Shown here: positions 62,255 through 64,000 of the stretch, one piece after another
Layout of the letters: every line of letters begins with the position of its first letter
Numbering within the stretch: the first letter of the stretch is position 1
Source of the DNA: 54-19 sp038245615
Lineage (GTDB): Bacteria > Chloroflexota > Chloroflexia > Chloroheliales > Chloroheliaceae
DNA length: 64,000 nt
Assembly: GCA_038245615.1 (NCBI GenBank)
Contig: JBBRSG010000007.1
Location: forward strand, 11,334 to 75,333
Direction of reading: 5' to 3'
Made by a program: the position numbers and the translations under genes
Notes under the pieces: model-generated
What the model was told of the DNA's origin: nothing
The model's input: only the letters and a program-made list of their open reading frames with translations
Database searches by the model: none

Positions 62255-63115
62255 TTAGCCCGGTTTCCTGTTATCTAAAACCGTACTGACTACAATACTC
62301 GCCAGTATCAAAATAGCTCCCAGCAGTTGCAGCAGGCTCAAAGTCTGTCCCAGAATTATCAGCCCTAGCAAGCTGGCAACAATCGGACTGAGTAGGGTCA
62401 GCATTCCGACCGTCGCGGCGGGCAAGCGCCCGACCCCCCGAAACCACAGGCAATAGCAAAGTAGCGACAAAATTAAGGCTTCATAAATACAGCCTATGAT
62501 ATTAGGAGTGGTGAAATTGGGCAAAGGGCCTTCCACTACCCAGGTCAGGGCAGTCAGCATCAGACCACCGATGGTCAGTTGCCAGGCGGTAAAAAGCAGG
62601 ACCGGGACCGGCTGACCCCAATATTTAATAAGAATAATCCCGCCACCCCAGGAAATAGTTTGAGCCAGCACCGCCGCGACCCCCACCAAATCGAGTTGAG
62701 CTTCCGGCCCAAGCACCAACAAGCCTACCCCGATCAAGCCGACAAACATTATCCCGAAAGTGCGGACTGCCGGGCGTTGCTTTAGCACCAGCCAGGCCAA
62801 GAGGGCCACCACTACCGGCTGCACTGCCCCAATGGTCGAGGCCACCCCGCCCGGCAAATTATAGGCCGCTATAAACAAAAGTGCCAAGAACAGTCCGACA
62901 TTGAGGGTTCCCAACACCAGCATCCGCCACCACCATACCCCTTTGGGTAATTGCCGGATGAGGACTAAAAGCAGCAAGCCAGTCGGTAAAGATTGCATCG
63001 CCCCTCCCAGAAAAGGGCGATTGGGCGGAAGTAACTGGGTAGTCACTATAAAGCTCGTTCCCCACAATATCGGAGCCAGGGCTGTGAGCAGAATATCGCG
63101 GACTTTAGGATTCAT
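62255..63115 (-). CDS. EamA/DMT-superfamily transporter
   Basis: 286 residues with ten predicted transmembrane helices in two EamA repeats. The first repeat holds WGTSFIVTT near the N-terminus, and the second has WGGGIILIKYWG. It exports or imports small metabolites such as amino acids or drugs; the substrate is unknown. It sits 10 bp downstream of the PolX gene and 3 bp upstream of the EcoRV-type gene, in one operon. Confidence 0.9.
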   Translation of the reverse strand: MNPKVRDILLTALAPILWGTSFIVTTQLLPPNRPFLGGAMQSLPTGLLLLVLIRQLPKGVWWWRMLVLGTLNVGLFLALLFIAAYNLPGGVASTIGAVQPVVVALLAWLVLKQRPAVRTFGIMFVGLIGVGLLVLGPEAQLDLVGVAAVLAQTISWGGGIILIKYWGQPVPVLLFTAWQLTIGGLMLTALTWVVEGPLPNFTTPNIIGCIYEALILSLLCYCLWFRGVGRLPAATVGMLTLLSPIVASLLGLIILGQTLSLLQLLGAILILASIVVSTVLDNRKPG

Positions 63116-63125
63116 GTAGCCTTAT

Positions 63126-64000
63126 CTAGGATTTAAGTTTTTTCAAGAGCTGCGGCAAATCCAGGGTGTTCAAAATTTCGTTGGCCCGCGCTCCACCCCG
63201 CCGGGCGGTGATAACCCCATATTCCAGCACATCCAGGCCACTAACCGCGTGGGCATCGCTACTGATAACCAGCTTTACTTTTTCGTCCAGAGCCTCTTGT
63301 ACATGGGTCGCTTTGAGGTCGAGCCGGTCCGGGCCGCTATTGATTTCCAGAATAGTCCCAGTTTCCCGCGCCGCCACCAGCACTTTTGGCATATTCAGGT
63401 CAGCCGGTTCGCGGGCGTTCAAGATGCGCCCGGTGGGGTGGGCGATAATATCCACATGCCGATTGTGCATCGCCCTTAACAGCCGGTCAGTAATCTTCTT
63501 GCGCTCCTGCCGCAAACTGCTATGCAGCGAGGCCACCACTATATCCATCTTTGCCAACACTTCATCGGCAAAATCCAACTCGCCATCAGCTTTAATTTCG
63601 ACTTCCGCCCCGCTCAACAGCCGGAAATTAAACCCCTCGGCGGTCAGCACTTCATTTACGCGGGCGATTTCGGCCTGTTGCTGGGCCAGCTTTTCTTCGG
63701 TCAGGCCGCGCACAATTCCTAGCCCTTTGGTGTGGTCGGTCAAAAGCAAATAGCGATAACCCTTGATCGCGGCAGCCCGCGCCATCGCCTCAATCGAGGC
63801 CGTGCCATCGCTCCAGGTGCTATGGGCGTGCAAATCGCCTTTAATGTCGTCCAGCGTCACCAAATCGAGGGCCATCTCACCCTGAATAATCGCCTGAATT
63901 TCGCCATTGCCGTTGCGTAATTCGGGCGGAATATAGGGCAGTCCCAAATATCGGAAAACTTCCTCTTCATCGCGGGCGGGCCAGATTTCTTCGCCCTTGA
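63126..64000 (-). CDS. polX: DNA polymerase X, C-terminal PHP domain, 5' partial
   Basis: At least 290 residues; the frame is open through the right edge, so the N-terminal polymerase domain is outside the window. The visible part is the PHP domain with metal ligands GDLHAHSTWSDGT, LLTDHTKGL, SGAEVEI, ASLHSS, IAHPTGR, SSDAHA. The preceding GLPYIPPELR is the usual linker of the family. PolX enzymes fill gaps in base-excision repair, with the PHP domain giving 3'-5' exonuclease or AP-endonuclease activity. Stop codon is 10 bp from the EamA start. Confidence 0.93.
   Translation of the reverse strand, partial: KGEEIWPARDEEEVFRYLGLPYIPPELRNGNGEIQAIIQGEMALDLVTLDDIKGDLHAHSTWSDGTASIEAMARAAAIKGYRYLLLTDHTKGLGIVRGLTEEKLAQQQAEIARVNEVLTAEGFNFRLLSGAEVEIKADGELDFADEVLAKMDIVVASLHSSLRQERKKITDRLLRAMHNRHVDIIAHPTGRILNAREPADLNMPKVLVAARETGTILEINSGPDRLDLKATHVQEALDEKVKLVISSDAHAVSGLDVLEYGVITARRGGARANEILNTLDLPQLLKKLKS

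Overview
The window reads as ordinary chromosome of a moderately GC-rich bacterium, most probably a member of the Chloroflexota. This is inferred from family content: a SpoIIE-type phosphatase and a zinc-ribbon/cyclase/ATPase/TPR regulator, a membrane-anchored J-domain protein, a PolX-PHP polymerase, an Os1348-like NHLP peptide, many extended -10 promoters of the form TGnTATAAT, and many TTG starts. No rRNA is present to confirm it. Genes are packed in short operons on both strands. The only RNA gene with a firm identity is one tRNA-Arg(TCT). I see no CRISPR array, prophage or complete insertion sequence.

Layout. 1-2.6 kb: the 3' part of a PbpA-like transpeptidase gene and a membrane protein. 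2.6-5.7 kb: a glycogen synthase gene behind a ~240-nt structured leader, then a HIT/GalT-like nucleotidyltransferase. 5.9-10.2 kb: an alpha/beta hydrolase, a SpoIIE-type phosphatase and a THUMP-like methyltransferase in a tight operon. 10.3-20.1 kb: J-domain protein, CCA-adding enzyme, S41 protease-like lipoprotein, ArsN1-like acetyltransferase, methyltransferase, MetG and a dolichyl-phosphate-type GT2. 20.2-21.0 kb: a Doc toxin module whose toxin is broken by a frame-shifting 74-bp insertion. 21.2-30.4 kb: PRC-barrel protein, penicillin acylase, an AccI-type restriction-modification pair and a large GT-C-like membrane protein. 30.6-33.9 kb: a HerA-type ATPase operon with a separate small partner protein and no NurA. 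33.9-39.4 kb: GT4, HNH pair and TldD/TldE. 39.5-41.7 kb: a Fic protein that has lost its catalytic core, then a consensus promoter and terminator enclosing a ~270-nt transcript ahead of a SWIM zinc-finger protein. 41.8-50.9 kb: GT4, orphan DNA methyltransferase, DUF433/DUF5615 module, membrane proteins, CPBP protease and a two-RCK potassium channel. 51-60.1 kb: TetR regulator, GNAT enzyme, Psd-like protein, histidine kinase plus stand-alone receiver, the 1232-residue cyclase/ATPase/TPR protein and the NHLP peptide. 60.4-64 kb: an EcoRV-type restriction-modification pair next to an EamA transporter and PolX.

Genome defence is a recurring theme: two Type II restriction-modification systems, one orphan DNA methyltransferase and three toxin-antitoxin-like loci, two of them with damaged toxins. 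The other recurring theme is intergenic DNA made of several unrelated heptanucleotide tandem repeats, often in inverted orientation around a short spacer. The most interesting unexplained items are the 40.1-40.4 kb transcript, the glgA leader, the heptamer repeats and the EcoRV homologue.
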